DNA of 64,000 bases from Lepidurus packardi (lineage: Eukaryota; Arthropoda; Branchiopoda; Notostraca; Triopsidae), in contig JAKZAN010000007.1 in NCBI GenBank assembly GCA_023053545.1, forward strand, positions 5,456,001 to 5,520,000, read 5' to 3'. The notes beneath the pieces were generated by a model. The model was not told the DNA's origin. It worked only from the letters and a program-made list of their open reading frames with translations, and ran no database searches. Shown one piece after another: positions 63,682 through 64,000 of the stretch. The position numbers were made by a program, and so were the translations under genes. How positions within the stretch are numbered: the stretch's first letter is position 1; the number at the start of each line of letters is the position of its first letter.

Positions 63682-64000
63682 GTAGAAATTCATTGTGGCA
63701 TTGCTAGTATATAAAAAGAAGTGCATTGATATACGTTCTAATTGAGGCAGACTAAATATTTGCTGGTAAAATAAAAAATGCGATCGTAATCAAGCTAGCA
63801 ATTCGGAAAAGCCGATTGCGCGGCCACTTATACGATAAAAAAGCTGTTAAATTTGTGGTATACAGTTCGCTGTTCCTACCTCAACGTGGTTACTCAAGTT
63901 CCTAATGTAAAGCCTCTTAATCAGCTCGTAAATACCGTCTTTTTCCACTTTCTACTAATGTGACATAGCAATTGAAGTGACAGGGAAAGCCCATATAAAT

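Larger units (their letters stand above)
61547..64000 (+). other. 3' UTR and downstream flank
   Basis: No gene is recognised. There is (TG)8 at 61965-61980, an A18 followed by a purine tract at 62362-62412, and an ATT repeat at 63334-63352. No AATAAA or ATTAAA appears until 63676-63681, with another at 63770-63775. The mRNA therefore either has a 3' UTR of about 2.1 kb or uses a variant signal. Confidence 0.6.

Noticed and set aside
1-64000. CRISPR arrays, operons, ribosome-binding sites
   Set aside because: The window is eukaryotic with spliced genes; no regularly spaced repeats were seen.

Overview
This is eukaryotic nuclear DNA carrying one recognisable protein-coding gene on the + strand: an invertebrate member of the ATBF1 family (vertebrate ZFHX3/ZFHX4, Drosophila zfh-2), a giant nuclear transcription factor built from C2H2 zinc fingers and homeodomains. 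The coding part is in three exons: 27657-31386, 34889-42001 and 60774-61546. The junctions are canonical GT-AG and all phase 1, and the spliced frame closes exactly, giving 3,871 residues. Four homeodomains and about 25 C2H2 or C2HC fingers are visible. The exons are clearly richer in G+C than the AT-rich flanks and introns, which are full of homopolymer and pyrimidine tracts. I read the host as a protostome, probably an arthropod and perhaps a crustacean, but the sequence alone does not fix the species.

Layout: 1-27559 has no coding sequence I can defend. Because the start-codon exon begins at a strong 3' splice site (AG at 27558-27559), this stretch must contain intron and probably one or more non-coding first exons. 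The best promoter-like patch is CpG-rich (17415-17540) with an initiator-like TCAGT. The same stretch holds a 520-bp TIR element (13912-14431), three local direct duplications, a 3-bp-period-free set of homopolymers and a group of octamer (ATGCAAAT) sites. The exon at 27560-31386 carries a short 5' leader with a minimal start-stop uORF and the first block of fingers. A 3.5-kb intron follows, then a 7.1-kb exon with eleven fingers, HD1, HD2, two fingers, HD3, a finger, HD4 and a finger. An 18.8-kb intron separates this from the last exon, which encodes only the 257 C-terminal residues with the last two fingers. That intron holds a 180-bp deleted relative of the TIR element in inverted orientation, a perfect 13-bp inverted repeat, a possible retrocopy tail and a TAAT-rich cluster close to the last exon. 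Downstream of 61546 is the 3' UTR and flank; the first canonical AATAAA is about 2.1 kb past the stop.

The most testable novelties are: (i) AATAAA hexamers just inside introns 2 and 3, where intron retention would give truncated proteins ending after the N-terminal finger block or after HD4; (ii) the TIR element pair, which looks like an undescribed non-autonomous (MITE-like) family; (iii) an N-terminal conserved finger that has lost both zinc-binding histidines; and (iv) a run of nine SUMO-consensus sites plus a CtBP-type PLDLS motif, suggesting repressor function. No tRNA, rRNA, CRISPR array or intact transposase gene was recognised.
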